Shown: positions 32,128 to 41,639, counted from the first letter of the stretch. The stretch is 64,000 bases of DNA from an uncultured Dehalococcoidia bacterium (GCA_951812395.1 CATOSD010000002.1:1106442-1170441); one strand, 5' to 3'. The notes: generated by a model from the letters alone, not told the origin. Numbers and translations are program-made.

Positions 32128-34554
32128 TTGCGACAGGTTCTCGAGGGCATCCGCGTCCTGGACTTTACTAAGGGCATGGCAGGCTCAGTCGCCACAATGG
32201 TTCTCTCCGACTTCGGGGCCGAAGTAATCAAGGTCGAGCCTCCTGGTGGAGACTCGTTCAGGGCTTTCCCCGCCTCGGTGCTCTGGCACCGGGGCAAAAA
32301 GAGCGTGTGCCTCGACATGACGTCACCCGAAGGCCACCGCGACGCTCTCGGCCTGGCTCGCCGGTCGGATGTCGCGGTGGTCGGTTACCGCCCCGCCACG
32401 GTAAAGAGACTCGGCATCGGCTACGACACGCTCAAGGGGCAGCGTCCCGACCTGGTCTACGCCTCGATAACCGGATTCGGGCCGAAGGGCCCCTACGCAA
32501 ACTATCGGGGCTATGAGGGCCTCGTGCAGGCCAAGACCGGCAGGCTCATGAACTTCGCCGGCCAGACCCCCCGGCAGGGACCTCACCACGCCGCCGTGAA
32601 GGTGGCGAACCACGCCGCCGCCATGGCGACAGTGCGGGGAGTAGTCGGCGCGCTCGTAGTGCGGGACAGGACGGGCGTGGGCCAGCTAGTAGAGACCAGC
32701 CTGATGCAAGCCGTTACCTACTACGACATGCTCCAGTGGCTAATCTGGCAGATGATGATCAAGGACCCCGACAGCTTCCCGGAGGATCAGACGGTCAATC
32801 TGAGGCGGTCGGGGCCTATCCAGTATCTCCCCTCGCGCACGAAAGATGGCAAGTGGATGCAGCTCGCGAACCTCATGGTCAGGCTGTTCCACGCCGAAAT
32901 TCGCGCGTTGGAGCTCGATTACATCTACGAGGACCCGCGCTTCAAGAACGCCCCCACTCTGCTGGATGAGGAGCGAGACGCGCTACGCGAGATCATTCTG
33001 GAGAGGGTCGGCCAGAAGACGCTCGACGAGTGGATGTCGCTGTTCGTCAGCGAAACGAGCGACGTTGCCGCGGAGCCGTTCTTGACTTCCGGAGAGGCCT
33101 TGGACCACGTTCAAATGGTGCATAACGGCCACGTCCAGCGCCTGTTCGACCCGGCCGTGGGTCTTACCAGGCAGCTCGGGCCCCTATGCGCGATGAACGC
33201 CACGCCGCCCAGAATCCAGGGGCCGGCTCCCAGGCCGGGACAGCACACGGCAGAGGTTCTCGCCGGGCTGAACGAGGCCGAACAGACGGACCGAGACTGC
33301 TCGACGAGCGACGAGCTGCCCAGCCATCCCTTCGAGGGCGTGACGGTACTGGACCTGTCCACCGTCATTGCCGGTCCCCTGGGTGGTTCGCTGGTCGCCG
33401 AGTTGGGGGCGCGGGTCATACGCATCGAGACTCTCGATGGCGACTGGATGCGCCGGATGAACAACGGCATCGCGGCGAACCGGACGATGGCCGGCACACA
33501 AGGGCTGTCCATCGACCTGAAGACGCCGGAAGGACAGGCGATTCTCTTCTCGCTGGTGGAAAAGGCCGACGTGCTCATGCACAACATGCGGCCCGGCGCG
33601 CCCGAGCGGCTCGGCGTCGGCCTGGAGCAGGCCAGAAAGCTGAATCCGAACATCGTCTACGTGTACGTGGGCGGCTACGGCTCCACCGGGCCGTACCACC
33701 GCCGGCCGGCCATGCATCCCATCGGCGGCGCCGTATCCGGCGGCGCGATGGCGCAGGCCGGGAGGGACGCGCTTCCGGCCCCGGACGCGGCCATGACCAT
33801 GGACGAGATCGTGGAAGTGTCGCGGATGCTGGGCCGCGCCCAGGACGTGAACCCCGACCCGAACACCTCCATGGTGGCGTCGACAGCGGTCGCGCTGGGG
33901 CTCTACGCCCGCGACCGGTTCGGTGAGGGCCAGTACATCGAGACGACGATGATCGGCGCGAATGCGTACGCCAACGCGGACGACTTCTTCGACTACGAGG
34001 GCAAGCCTCCGAGGGAGGTGTCCGACGCAGCTGGATACGGCCCAAACGCGCTGTACCGGCTCTACGAGGCCGACCGCGGCTGGGTATACCTCGCCTGTCC
34101 TCTCGCCAGGGAGTGGAGGCCTCTCTGCGACGCTGTCGGGCGGCCGGAGCTTGCTTACGACCCCCGATTCGCCACTGCCGACGCGCGGCGCGCCAACGAC
34201 GCGGAGCTTGCCGGCGAACTTGGCGCTGCATTCGCCACCGCGTCCGCCGACCACTGGGAGCGTGCGCTTACAGCCGCCGACCTTGGTTGCGTGGAGGTCG
34301 AGGAACGCGGCATGTACCACTTCTTCAATGACGACGAACACGTCGCCGAGAATGGCTTCATTACGGAGGTCGAGAGCGAGAGCCTGGGCAGCTTCTGGAG
34401 ATACAGTCCGGTGCTTAAGTTCTCCCGAACGCCGAGCAAGGCGGGTCCCGGCATCACCAGGGGCCAGCACACGTTCGAGATACTGGGCGAACTGGGCTAC
34501 TCCAGGGAAGAGGTGCTGGGGCTGCGCGAGCGCCGCGTTCTCGACTGGGAGTAG
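32128..34554 (+). CDS. Tandem (fused) CaiB/BaiF-type CoA-transferase
   Basis: The product is 808 aa from TTG 32128, which has AGGAGG before it; the track start at 31951 lies inside the previous gene. Two complete class III CoA-transferase halves are fused. Half 1 (about 1-385) starts VLDFTKGMAGSVATMVLSDFGAEVIKVEPPGGD. Half 2 (about 405-805) starts VLDLSTVIAGPLGGSLVAELGARVIRIE. Normal members are about 400 aa and work as interlocked homodimers, so this protein may be a covalent dimer. The position of the catalytic Asp of formyl-CoA transferase appears as Gln (SLMQAV) and Gly (TMIGAN); this alignment was done by eye. Confidence 0.88.
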   Translation: MRQVLEGIRVLDFTKGMAGSVATMVLSDFGAEVIKVEPPGGDSFRAFPASVLWHRGKKSVCLDMTSPEGHRDALGLARRSDVAVVGYRPATVKRLGIGYDTLKGQRPDLVYASITGFGPKGPYANYRGYEGLVQAKTGRLMNFAGQTPRQGPHHAAVKVANHAAAMATVRGVVGALVVRDRTGVGQLVETSLMQAVTYYDMLQWLIWQMMIKDPDSFPEDQTVNLRRSGPIQYLPSRTKDGKWMQLANLMVRLFHAEIRALELDYIYEDPRFKNAPTLLDEERDALREIILERVGQKTLDEWMSLFVSETSDVAAEPFLTSGEALDHVQMVHNGHVQRLFDPAVGLTRQLGPLCAMNATPPRIQGPAPRPGQHTAEVLAGLNEAEQTDRDCSTSDELPSHPFEGVTVLDLSTVIAGPLGGSLVAELGARVIRIETLDGDWMRRMNNGIAANRTMAGTQGLSIDLKTPEGQAILFSLVEKADVLMHNMRPGAPERLGVGLEQARKLNPNIVYVYVGGYGSTGPYHRRPAMHPIGGAVSGGAMAQAGRDALPAPDAAMTMDEIVEVSRMLGRAQDVNPDPNTSMVASTAVALGLYARDRFGEGQYIETTMIGANAYANADDFFDYEGKPPREVSDAAGYGPNALYRLYEADRGWVYLACPLAREWRPLCDAVGRPELAYDPRFATADARRANDAELAGELGAAFATASADHWERALTAADLGCVEVEERGMYHFFNDDEHVAENGFITEVESESLGSFWRYSPVLKFSRTPSKAGPGITRGQHTFEILGELGYSREEVLGLRERRVLDWE

Positions 34555-34580
34555 ACCGCTGGCCCGTTGCGGCCATTCCG

Positions 34581-34651
34581 GTCGTCTCGCGCGTTCGAAC
34601 CCGCTTCTGAATCCCCGACCCTGGTTCCGGCTTGGGGGCCGAAAAGACGAC
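34581..34651. repeat. Inverted repeat in a convergent intergenic region
   Basis: GTCGTCT (34581-34587) pairs with AGACGAC (34645-34651). A smaller CGGC/GCCG hairpin lies inside. The region separates the plus-strand CoA-transferase gene from the minus-strand SRPBCC gene and may end transcription from both sides. Confidence 0.4.
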
Positions 34652-34665
34652 TGAGCTACGGTCTC

Positions 34666-35112
34666 CTAGACTGGCGGTGGGAACCGCTCCCTGACAGGAC
34701 CGAACAAGTCTCGGCTCATACGCCTCCCTTGAACCAGCCAGAAGAACGCGGCCTGCAACAGGCCCCTGTAGCCGCCCATCTTGGTGCGCCACCGGATGTG
34801 CCAGCGTGTGCCTCCGTTCTCGGCGGCAAATGTATCCTCGCGGTCAGCCCACGACGAGTCCACCGCGACCATCTGTCTTCGCGCCGGGAAATCGAAAAAG
34901 CACTGCCAGCGCACTATGTCGGGCGGGTCGTCCGGGAATCGCGCAACATCCTCGTCGATTTCCAGCGAGCCGCCGTCCCTCTCCACGATTGTGCCGTAGT
35001 GCGATGCGAAACGCGCCTCGTCGGTGGGCCCGTCGCCGTCCCAGAGCGTGACGTGTCGGAACACCTCCTCCGGAGGAGCGTCGATATGGGTGTTGATTCG
35101 CAGTATTGGCAT
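34666..35112 (-). CDS. SRPBCC/START-like domain protein
   Basis: The product is 148 aa from ATG 35112 (MPILRINTHIDAPPEEVFRHV), the typical N-terminus of polyketide cyclase/SRPBCC proteins; the longer track start adds unlikely residues. A central GGSLEIDEDVARFPDDP and C-terminal WFLVQGRRMSRDLFGP-type helix complete the fold. Such proteins bind hydrophobic ligands in a helix-grip cavity; the ligand is unknown. It is transcribed opposite to both neighbours and is probably monocistronic. Confidence 0.72.
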   Translation of the reverse strand: MPILRINTHIDAPPEEVFRHVTLWDGDGPTDEARFASHYGTIVERDGGSLEIDEDVARFPDDPPDIVRWQCFFDFPARRQMVAVDSSWADREDTFAAENGGTRWHIRWRTKMGGYRGLLQAAFFWLVQGRRMSRDLFGPVRERFPPPV

Positions 35113-35318
35113 TTTCGCACCGTGGTCGGATGTCGGCCTGTGTGGGTCTGACCGCGCGCCAATGGTATACGCCACCACCGTGGTTGTTCAACTCCGGCGC
35201 GGCGGAACCCGCGGCCACAGACTGACGCGCCGGGCCCGATGGCGTACAATGGGGCCGCCGCTAAGCGGCGCGGGACGACCGTGCGGTCGATGATCATTGG
35301 TTAGACTGGAGGCGAAAA

Positions 35319-36275
35319 ATGGGCGAGAAGCGCATCGGCGTGGCCGCTATGGGCGGCGACAGCAAGGACGTTCTGGCGCGAATCGAGGACCTGGAGAGGC
35401 GCAGCATCGGTGCCGCGTGGCTCACCACTGGAGGCGCCGGAATCGACGGTATCACGTTGTTCGCGGCGGCGGCGGCGCGCACCGAGAACATCCTGCTCGG
35501 CACCTGCATCACGCCGACCTATCCGAGGCACCCGATAACCACCGTTCAGCAGGTGCAGGTTGTGGCACAGCTCGCACCGGGCCGCTTCCGGCTCGGACTC
35601 GGCCCCAGCCACAAAATCAGCATCGAGCCAACTTACGGAATCGAGCACACGGCGCCGCTGACCAACCTGAAGGAGTACATCCAGGTGTGCAAGTCACTGT
35701 TGTGGGACGGCGAGGTTGACTACGATGGCACGCAGTACCACGCCCACGCGCGGCTGGCGAACGACCCCATACCCGACGTACCCGTGATGGCGTCGGCGCT
35801 TCGGAGGCGGTCGTTCGAGGCGTGTGGAGAGGTGGCGGACGGCGCGATAAGCTGGGTCTGCCCGGGCAACTACCTGCGCGACGTCGCCCTGCCCGCCATG
35901 CGGCGCGGCGCGGAGCGCGCCGGACGCCCGACGCCGCCGCTCGTCGCGCACGCGCCAGTGTGCGTCCACGACAACGCCGACGAGGCGCGCGCCGCTTCCA
36001 GAGAGCAGCTTTCCAACTACCCACGCTCGCCGTTTTACCAGCAGATGTTCGCCGCCTCAGGCCACCCGGAGGCGTCTTCCGGCGAGTGGACCGACGGCAT
36101 GATCGACGACGTTGTGTTCATGGGCGGCGAGGAAGCGGTTGCGGACCGGCTAAGGGAACTCTTCGCTATGGGCGCGACTGAGGTCATAGCCCATCCGGTG
36201 CTGGCGGGCGCTGATCGTGAAGCAACGGCGAATCGCTCCCTCGAAGTCATAGCCGCCGTCGGGCGCACGTTGTAA
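35319..36275 (+). CDS. F420/FMN-dependent LLM-class oxidoreductase
   Basis: The product is 318 aa. Motifs include RRSIGAAWLTTGGAGIDG, ENILLGTCITPTYPRHP, VVAQLAPGRFRLGLGPSH and MASALRRRSFEACGEVADGAISW. The PTYPRHP and GRFRLGLGPSH segments are typical of the F420-dependent TIGR03564-like branch. GGAGG precedes the ATG at 35319. Substrate unknown. A degraded biotin carboxylase gene starts 22 bases after its stop, possibly once part of the same operon. Confidence 0.87.
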   Translation: MGEKRIGVAAMGGDSKDVLARIEDLERRSIGAAWLTTGGAGIDGITLFAAAAARTENILLGTCITPTYPRHPITTVQQVQVVAQLAPGRFRLGLGPSHKISIEPTYGIEHTAPLTNLKEYIQVCKSLLWDGEVDYDGTQYHAHARLANDPIPDVPVMASALRRRSFEACGEVADGAISWVCPGNYLRDVALPAMRRGAERAGRPTPPLVAHAPVCVHDNADEARAASREQLSNYPRSPFYQQMFAASGHPEASSGEWTDGMIDDVVFMGGEEAVADRLRELFAMGATEVIAHPVLAGADREATANRSLEVIAAVGRTL

Positions 36276-36297
36276 CGACGGCCTACCGGCAGCGAGC

Positions 36298-37530
36298 TTG
36301 TTCAACCGGATTCTGATCGCGAACCGCGTCGAAGTGTCTTGCCGCGCAGTTGCCACCTGTCGCCGCCTGGGCGTCGAGACCGTTGCCGTGTTCGCCGAGT
36401 CGGAGCGCGGCGCGACGGAGCGGCGCGGAGGCCGTGCATCCGGGCTACGGCTTCCTCTCAGAGAACGCGGACTTCGCCCGCGCGTGCGAGAGAGCGGGGC
36501 TCGCTTTTTGTCGGGCCGCCGCTCTCCGCAACGGAGGCGATGGCCGACAAGTGGCAGGCGCGACAGTTTGTGGCGCGGTTCGGCGTGCCCGTGCTGCCCG
36601 CGGCATTCGTGGTGGACCAGGCCGCGCTCGGCGACACGGGGAACGACGTGGGCTTCCCGCTGATGGTCAAGGCCAGCGCGGGCGGCGGCGGCATTGGCCT
36701 GGAGGTGGCCGACTCTCCGACCCGGCTCATGCGTGCCGCCAACAGGGCGCGGTCCTCCGCGAGCAGGGCATCTGGCAGCGGTGAACTGTACCTGGAAAAG
36801 TCCATTCTAGGGGCGCGCCACGTGGAGGCACAAGTGCTGCCCGACGGCGAGCGCAACTGCTCGGTGCAGCGCAGGCACCAGAAGGTAATCGAAGAGACGC
36901 CCTCCCCCCGCCCTGTCAGCAGCGCAACGTGTCGACCTGTTGGAAAACGCGTTGGTCGCGGCGAGGGGGATCGGCTACCTGAACGCCGGCACGTTCGAGT
37001 TTCTGCGGGCGCCCGACGGCGCCTGCTACTTCTTGGAGGCCAACACGCGCCTCCAGGTGGAGCACGGCATAACCGAGCTCACGACGGGAGTCGACCTGGT
37101 GGAGCTTCAGCTCAGGATCGCCCCGGGGGAGCCGCTCGCGCTCCGGCAGGATGACATCGCTCCGCGTGGCCACGCTCTGGAATGCCGCGTGTACGCCGAG
37201 CAGCCCGACACGTTGCTGCCATCGCCCGGTACGCTCTCCACGTGGCGTCCGCCGTCGAGCGTCGGCGTGCGCGTCGATACCGGCGTGCGGCAGGGCGACG
37301 AGGTCACTCCCTACTTCGACCCGTTGATTGCCAAGTTGATGGTGCACAGGGATTCCAGGGACGCTGCAATCGACGCCATGGCGGACGCCCTGGGTGATTT
37401 CGCAGTCGAGGGAGTGGCCACCAACATCCCATTCCTGTTGCGGGCGCTGGCCTCGCCGCAGTTTCGCTCAGGCGACTACGACACCGGCCTTGTGGGGGAG
37501 CTGTTGGGCCGGCCCTCCGGCCGTCAGTAG
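36298..37530 (+). pseudogene. Decayed biotin carboxylase (accC-like), frameshifted and with deletions
   Basis: The family is recognisable in three frames: [16 protein letters not shown], then [19 protein letters not shown], then [30 protein letters not shown], and finally YLNAGTFEFL, FLEANTRLQVEHGITE and ECRVYAEQP. Lesions: loss of about 35-40 residues with a frame change near 36420; one extra T in a T5 run near 36506; a shortening of about 8-10 residues before GERNCS near 36845; and one extra C in a C6 run near 36907. The two homopolymer shifts could be sequencing errors, but the deletions cannot. The C-terminal third reads intact. Confidence 0.82.
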
Positions 37531-37617
37531 GAGTTCGGCCAGCAGCGTTTTCCCCGCATGTCCAGGCCTTTCGTGGATCGCTCACTCCAGGTTACGTCTC
37601 CCACATGTACAGCCAGG

Positions 37618-37662
37618 GGAATTAGCCCACACACCCCGCTTCACAACGCTCTGGCTAATTCC
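37618..37662. repeat. Perfect 10-bp inverted repeat upstream of the iron-transporter promoter
   Basis: GGAATTAGCC (37618-37627) and GGCTAATTCC (37653-37662) are exact inverted copies 25 bases apart, in an unusually AT-rich stretch. It could be a paired operator or a terminator-like structure for the pseudogene upstream. Confidence 0.5.
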
Positions 37663-37673
37663 ACTAGTAAGTG

Positions 37674-37705
37674 TTGTAACATCAATTTAGTTAGTATATG
37701 CTAAC
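37674..37705 (+). promoter_or_regulatory. Promoter and overlapping palindromic operator of the iron ABC importer
   Basis: TTGTAA, 17 bases, TATGCT. The palindrome GTTAG-TATATG-CTAAC overlaps the -10. TTAG/CTAA half-sites recall DtxR/IdeR-type metal boxes, but the spacing differs, so the regulator is not identified. The gene start is 62 bases further on. Confidence 0.45.
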
Positions 37706-37767
37706 CACTGCAATTAGCATGGGCTGTTACGCAGGGCGTGCCCGTACTTAGTTGTTAGGAAGACGAA

Positions 37768-38793
37768 ATGACGCAACTCAAACTAGTCCCGTTCTTGCTG
37801 CTGGCAATCGCGCTCGTCTCCGTTGTAATGACTTCCTGTGGAGGGACTTCGGACGATGGGAACTCTGAAGGCAGCCTCGTCATCTATTCGGGGCGGAGCG
37901 AGTCCCTGGTCAAGCCAATCATCGACCAGTTCGCCGAGGCCACCGGGATAGACGTCTCAGTTAAGTACGGTAGCACAGCCGAGATCGCGGCGACGTTGCT
38001 GGAAGAGGGCGACAACGCACGGGCGGACGTCTTCTTCGCTCAGGACCCGGGCGGTCTCGGCTCGGTGGCCGCGATGCTCGGCCAGATACCGGACGAGGTG
38101 CTGAATCTCGCGCCGGACTGGGCCCGCTCACCGCAGGGCAAGTGGGTTGGCGCGTCCGGGCGGGCCAGGGTCGTCACCTACAACACCTCGAGGCTCGTCG
38201 AGGATGACCTGCCTGACACGCTGTGGGGGTTCACCGAGCCACAGTGGAAGGGCCGCATAGGCTGGCCGCCAACCAACGCCTCGTTCCAGACTATGGTCAC
38301 CGCAATGCGTTTGACCTGGGGCGAAGACCGAACGCGCGAGTGGCTGAGAGGAATCCTCGCCAACAAACCGGCGGCCTATCCCAAGAACACGCCCGCTGTG
38401 GCGGCGACCGCGTCCGGTGAGGTAGACGTGGCATTCGTCAACCACTACTATCTGCACCGGTTTCTCGCCGAAGAGGGCGAGGACTTTGCAGCCCGCAACT
38501 ACCACCTTCCGGGCGGCGGTCCCGGCAGCATCGTGATGGTAGCGGGCGTGGGGATTCTTGACGGAGCGGAGAACCGGGAAAACGCCGAGCGATTCGTGAA
38601 CTTCCTGCTCTCGACGGTGGCGCAGCAGTACTTCGCCAGCCAGACCTACGAGTACCCGCTGGTGGATGGTGTGAAAACTGACCGGCTGCTCACACCACTG
38701 GACGAAATCAACAATCACGTGGTCGACATGGCCTCACTGCACGACTTGTCCGGCACGCAGACGTTGCTCAGGGAGCTGGGGATTGTGCAGTAA
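37768..38793 (+). CDS. Fe(III)-type ABC importer substrate-binding lipoprotein
   Basis: The product is 341 aa. A signal peptide ends with lipobox VMTSC (Cys24). The mature part SLVIYSGRSESLVKPIIDQF, VKYGSTAEIAATLLEEG, DVFFAQDPGGLGSVA and GRARVVTYNTSRL is typical of FbpA/FutA/AfuA-type binding proteins of the class that also includes thiamine binders. The paired-tyrosine region appears as VNHYYLHRFL. AGGAAG precedes the ATG. The permease and ATPase genes follow, giving a complete importer. Iron as substrate is family inference. Confidence 0.88.
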   Translation: MTQLKLVPFLLLAIALVSVVMTSCGGTSDDGNSEGSLVIYSGRSESLVKPIIDQFAEATGIDVSVKYGSTAEIAATLLEEGDNARADVFFAQDPGGLGSVAAMLGQIPDEVLNLAPDWARSPQGKWVGASGRARVVTYNTSRLVEDDLPDTLWGFTEPQWKGRIGWPPTNASFQTMVTAMRLTWGEDRTREWLRGILANKPAAYPKNTPAVAATASGEVDVAFVNHYYLHRFLAEEGEDFAARNYHLPGGGPGSIVMVAGVGILDGAENRENAERFVNFLLSTVAQQYFASQTYEYPLVDGVKTDRLLTPLDEINNHVVDMASLHDLSGTQTLLRELGIVQ

Positions 38794-38822
38794 CGCGACC
38801 GGACTGAGGGAAGACTAGGCGC

Positions 38823-40469
38823 TTGGCCACCACCGGGCACAGCATGTACGGACTCGCTTCCTACGCCGCGGCGGGCGGCATGTGGCGACGCATGTCACGG
38901 TCGCTGCCGCCAGCCGCGTTCCTTGTGCCGGCGCTCCTTGTCGGCGCGGCGATGCTGCTGCCGCTCGTCTACCTCGTCCTCCGTGGCTCCGGTGCGACGG
39001 CTGAGGCCTGGGGCCTGCTGTTCCGCGCCCAGACACTCTACACGCTCGGCCGCACCCTGTTGCTGATGGCGAGCGTGACTCTGATTTCGGGCGCCATCGC
39101 GGTGCCTCTGGCCTGGCTCACGGTTAGAACCGACCTGCCGTTCCGCAGGGTCTGGGGCGTTGTGAGCGTGCTCCCATTGGTAATCCCCAGCTTCGTTGGA
39201 GCGTTCCTGTACATCTCCGTGCTTGGGCCGAGAGGGCTGCTTCAGGGGGTGCTGCAAGATGTGTTCGGCCTGGAGAGGCTGCCGGAGATATACGGTCTGC
39301 CGGGAGCAACGCTTACATTGGCCCTGCTCAGCTTCCCGTACATGCTGCTCACCATAAGAGCGTCGCTGTCCAACCTCGACCCTGTAACGGAAGAGTCTGC
39401 CCGTGGCCTGGGCTGCGGGCCGCTCGCGACGCTTTGGCGCGTCACGCTGCCCCAGCTTCGACCTTCGATAGCATCGGGCGGACTCCTCGTCGCGCTGTAC
39501 ACGCTCAGCGACTTCGGCGCCGTATCGCTGATGCGCTACCAAACATTCACCTGGGTCATTTATCAGCAGTACGAATCGGCCTACGACCGCTCCGTGGCCG
39601 CCGTGTTGTCGCTGGGGCTGGTCGCCATGGCCGCCGTAGTGCTGGTGCTGGTGCACGTGACCCAGGGCCGCGAGCGGTACTACCAGTCCAACGCCGCCGC
39701 CGCGCGGGTGCCCCGGCGTCTCCGCCTGGGCCGGTGGAAGTGGCCGGCGCTGACGTTCTGCGGCGGTGTGGCTCTGTTTTCGCTCGGGTTGCCGATGGCG
39801 ATGCTCGCCTACTGGCTGGTGCGCGGCCTTGGACTCGGCGAGCCGCTTCAGCCGCTCTGGGAAGCGACCCGCAACTCCGTGGTGGCTTCCGGCTTGGCGG
39901 CGTTCGCCACCGCCGCGTTTGCGATTCCGATCGCCGTCATTATCGTGCGCCACAGGAGCAGGCTTAGCCGCGCTCTCGAGACGGCGAGCTTTACGGGCTA
40001 CGCCCTGCCCGGCGTGGTCATTGCGCTAGCGCTCGTGTACTTCGGCGCGAACTATGCCCGTCCCCTCTACCAGACGCTCTGGCTGTTGGTCTTCGCCTAC
40101 GTTGTGCTGTTCTTTCCCGTCGCGCTAGGGGCGGTCAGCTCGAGGCTACAGCAGATCAGCCCACGGCTCGAGGACGCCGCTCGGGGGTTGGGGAGGCGTC
40201 CCTGGCAGGTGCTCGGGTCCATCACGATGCCGCTACTCAGTCCGGGCATCCTCATGGGAGCGGCTCTCGCCTTTCTCATAACCATAAAGGAGCTTCCGGC
40301 GACTCTGATACTTGGGCCGCTGGGGTTCGGCACGCTTGCCACGGCGGTGTGGTCCGCATCGTCCGAGGCATTCTTCGCGCGCGCAGCGGCTCCGGCCATG
40401 ATGCTCGTGCTCATCTCTTCCATACCGATGGCCTTCGTGCTGGCCGCGTCCGGGAGGACCAGGGATTGA
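38823..40469 (+). CDS. Fe(III)-type ABC importer permease (fused two-domain)
   Basis: The product is 548 aa with two copies of the BPD permease domain (FbpB type). The first EAA loop is ESARGLGCGPLATLWRVTLPQLRPSIASGG, and the second is DAARGLGRRPWQVLGSITMPLLSPGI. About 12 transmembrane helices are expected. The start is TTG at 38823 by the track; later ATGs are alternatives. The stop overlaps the TTG start of the ATPase gene. It forms the membrane channel of the importer. Confidence 0.9.
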   Translation: MATTGHSMYGLASYAAAGGMWRRMSRSLPPAAFLVPALLVGAAMLLPLVYLVLRGSGATAEAWGLLFRAQTLYTLGRTLLLMASVTLISGAIAVPLAWLTVRTDLPFRRVWGVVSVLPLVIPSFVGAFLYISVLGPRGLLQGVLQDVFGLERLPEIYGLPGATLTLALLSFPYMLLTIRASLSNLDPVTEESARGLGCGPLATLWRVTLPQLRPSIASGGLLVALYTLSDFGAVSLMRYQTFTWVIYQQYESAYDRSVAAVLSLGLVAMAAVVLVLVHVTQGRERYYQSNAAAARVPRRLRLGRWKWPALTFCGGVALFSLGLPMAMLAYWLVRGLGLGEPLQPLWEATRNSVVASGLAAFATAAFAIPIAVIIVRHRSRLSRALETASFTGYALPGVVIALALVYFGANYARPLYQTLWLLVFAYVVLFFPVALGAVSSRLQQISPRLEDAARGLGRRPWQVLGSITMPLLSPGILMGAALAFLITIKELPATLILGPLGFGTLATAVWSASSEAFFARAAAPAMMLVLISSIPMAFVLAASGRTRD

Positions 40470-41518
40470 CCTCGCCCGTCCTGTCGTGCCGAGAGGTGAG
40501 CAAGGCATTCGGCGCGGTGCAGGCCGTCAGGCGAGCCACTCTCCACCTTGAGCAGGGCGAGATTCTTGCCATTCTCGGTGACAGCGGTTGCGGAAAGACG
40601 ACACTGCTACGCCTTATAGCGGGGTTCGAGTATCTCGACTCCGGGGTGATCGAGATCCTGGGTCAGCGGGTGTCGCAGTCCACGGACCACATGGCGCCTG
40701 AGCGCCGCAACGTGGGCATGGTGTTCCAGGAGTACGCGCTCTTCCCACACCTCACGGTCGGCCAGAACGTCGAGTTCGGGCTGCGAAAGCTGCGCGGGGA
40801 ACTGCGCCAGGAGCGGCTGCGGCAGGTTCTCGACTTGGTGCAGCTCGCACGGCTTGAGCACAGCTATCCCCACGAGCTATCGGGCGGACAGCAGCAGCGG
40901 GTTGCCCTTGCCAGGACGCTGGCGCCGCGTCCCGTAACGATGCTCTTGGACGAGCCTTTCAGCAACCTGGACGCGCAGATGGCGACGCGAATGCGCCAGC
41001 AGGTCGAGGAGATTCTGCGGGCCGGCGAGATCGCGACCGTCCTGGTCACGCACAACCGCCAGGAGGCGTTCGCGATGGCCGACCGCATTGCCGTGATGAA
41101 CGCAGGGCACATCGATCAGATCGACACCCCGGCCAGGATCTACAGCATGCCCGCGACGGCGTTCGTTGCTAGGATGACCCGCACTTGCGACCTGCTGCCG
41201 GGCAGGCACTCTTGCGGCGTCGCATACGGCGACGCGGGAGCGCTGCCCGTGACCTGTCCGGGCAGTCCGTTGGAGGAGGATACCGCCGTAGACGTGCTCG
41301 TGCATCTGGACGACTTCCGGGCCGTGCCCGACCAGGACGGCTCTTGCGTCGTGCGCTCTTCAGAGTACCTTGGCGACAGGGTAGTCCTGTACGTGCAAAC
41401 GCCTTCCGGGTTCACCGTCAGGTGCAGCCACCCGCTCGACGAACAAATCGAACCGGCGACACGCGTAACTCTGCATTCTCGGCGAAATGGCCCGTTCATA
41501 GCCTTTCAGCGGGAGTAA
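40466..41518 (+). CDS. Fe(III)-type ABC importer ATP-binding protein
   Basis: The product is 350 aa from the TTG at 40466, which overlaps the permease stop (TTGA); the track start is too far upstream. Walker A GDSGCGKTT, Q-loop FQEYALFPHLTV, signature LSGGQQQR, Walker B TMLLDEPFSNLD and H-loop VLVTHNRQEA are intact. A TOBE-like C-terminal domain at about 240-350 is consistent with FbpC/PotA-type regulatory ATPases. It completes the importer. Confidence 0.92.
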   Translation: MTSPVLSCREVSKAFGAVQAVRRATLHLEQGEILAILGDSGCGKTTLLRLIAGFEYLDSGVIEILGQRVSQSTDHMAPERRNVGMVFQEYALFPHLTVGQNVEFGLRKLRGELRQERLRQVLDLVQLARLEHSYPHELSGGQQQRVALARTLAPRPVTMLLDEPFSNLDAQMATRMRQQVEEILRAGEIATVLVTHNRQEAFAMADRIAVMNAGHIDQIDTPARIYSMPATAFVARMTRTCDLLPGRHSCGVAYGDAGALPVTCPGSPLEEDTAVDVLVHLDDFRAVPDQDGSCVVRSSEYLGDRVVLYVQTPSGFTVRCSHPLDEQIEPATRVTLHSRRNGPFIAFQRE

Positions 41519-41639
41519 GCCGCTCGCGGTCAGCGAATCCGCAGCTCAAGTTGCAACCCACGCTGCGGGCAATTTCCCAAGCAGTTCCCCTTTGAAGTAT
41601 CATGTCCGCAGTCAAACGCTACACGGAGGCTCTCGCTCG

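Noticed and set aside
34580-34668. tRNA gene on the minus strand
   Set aside because: D-arm and T-loop consensus words appear, but the acceptor and T stems do not pair and no anticodon arm is formed.
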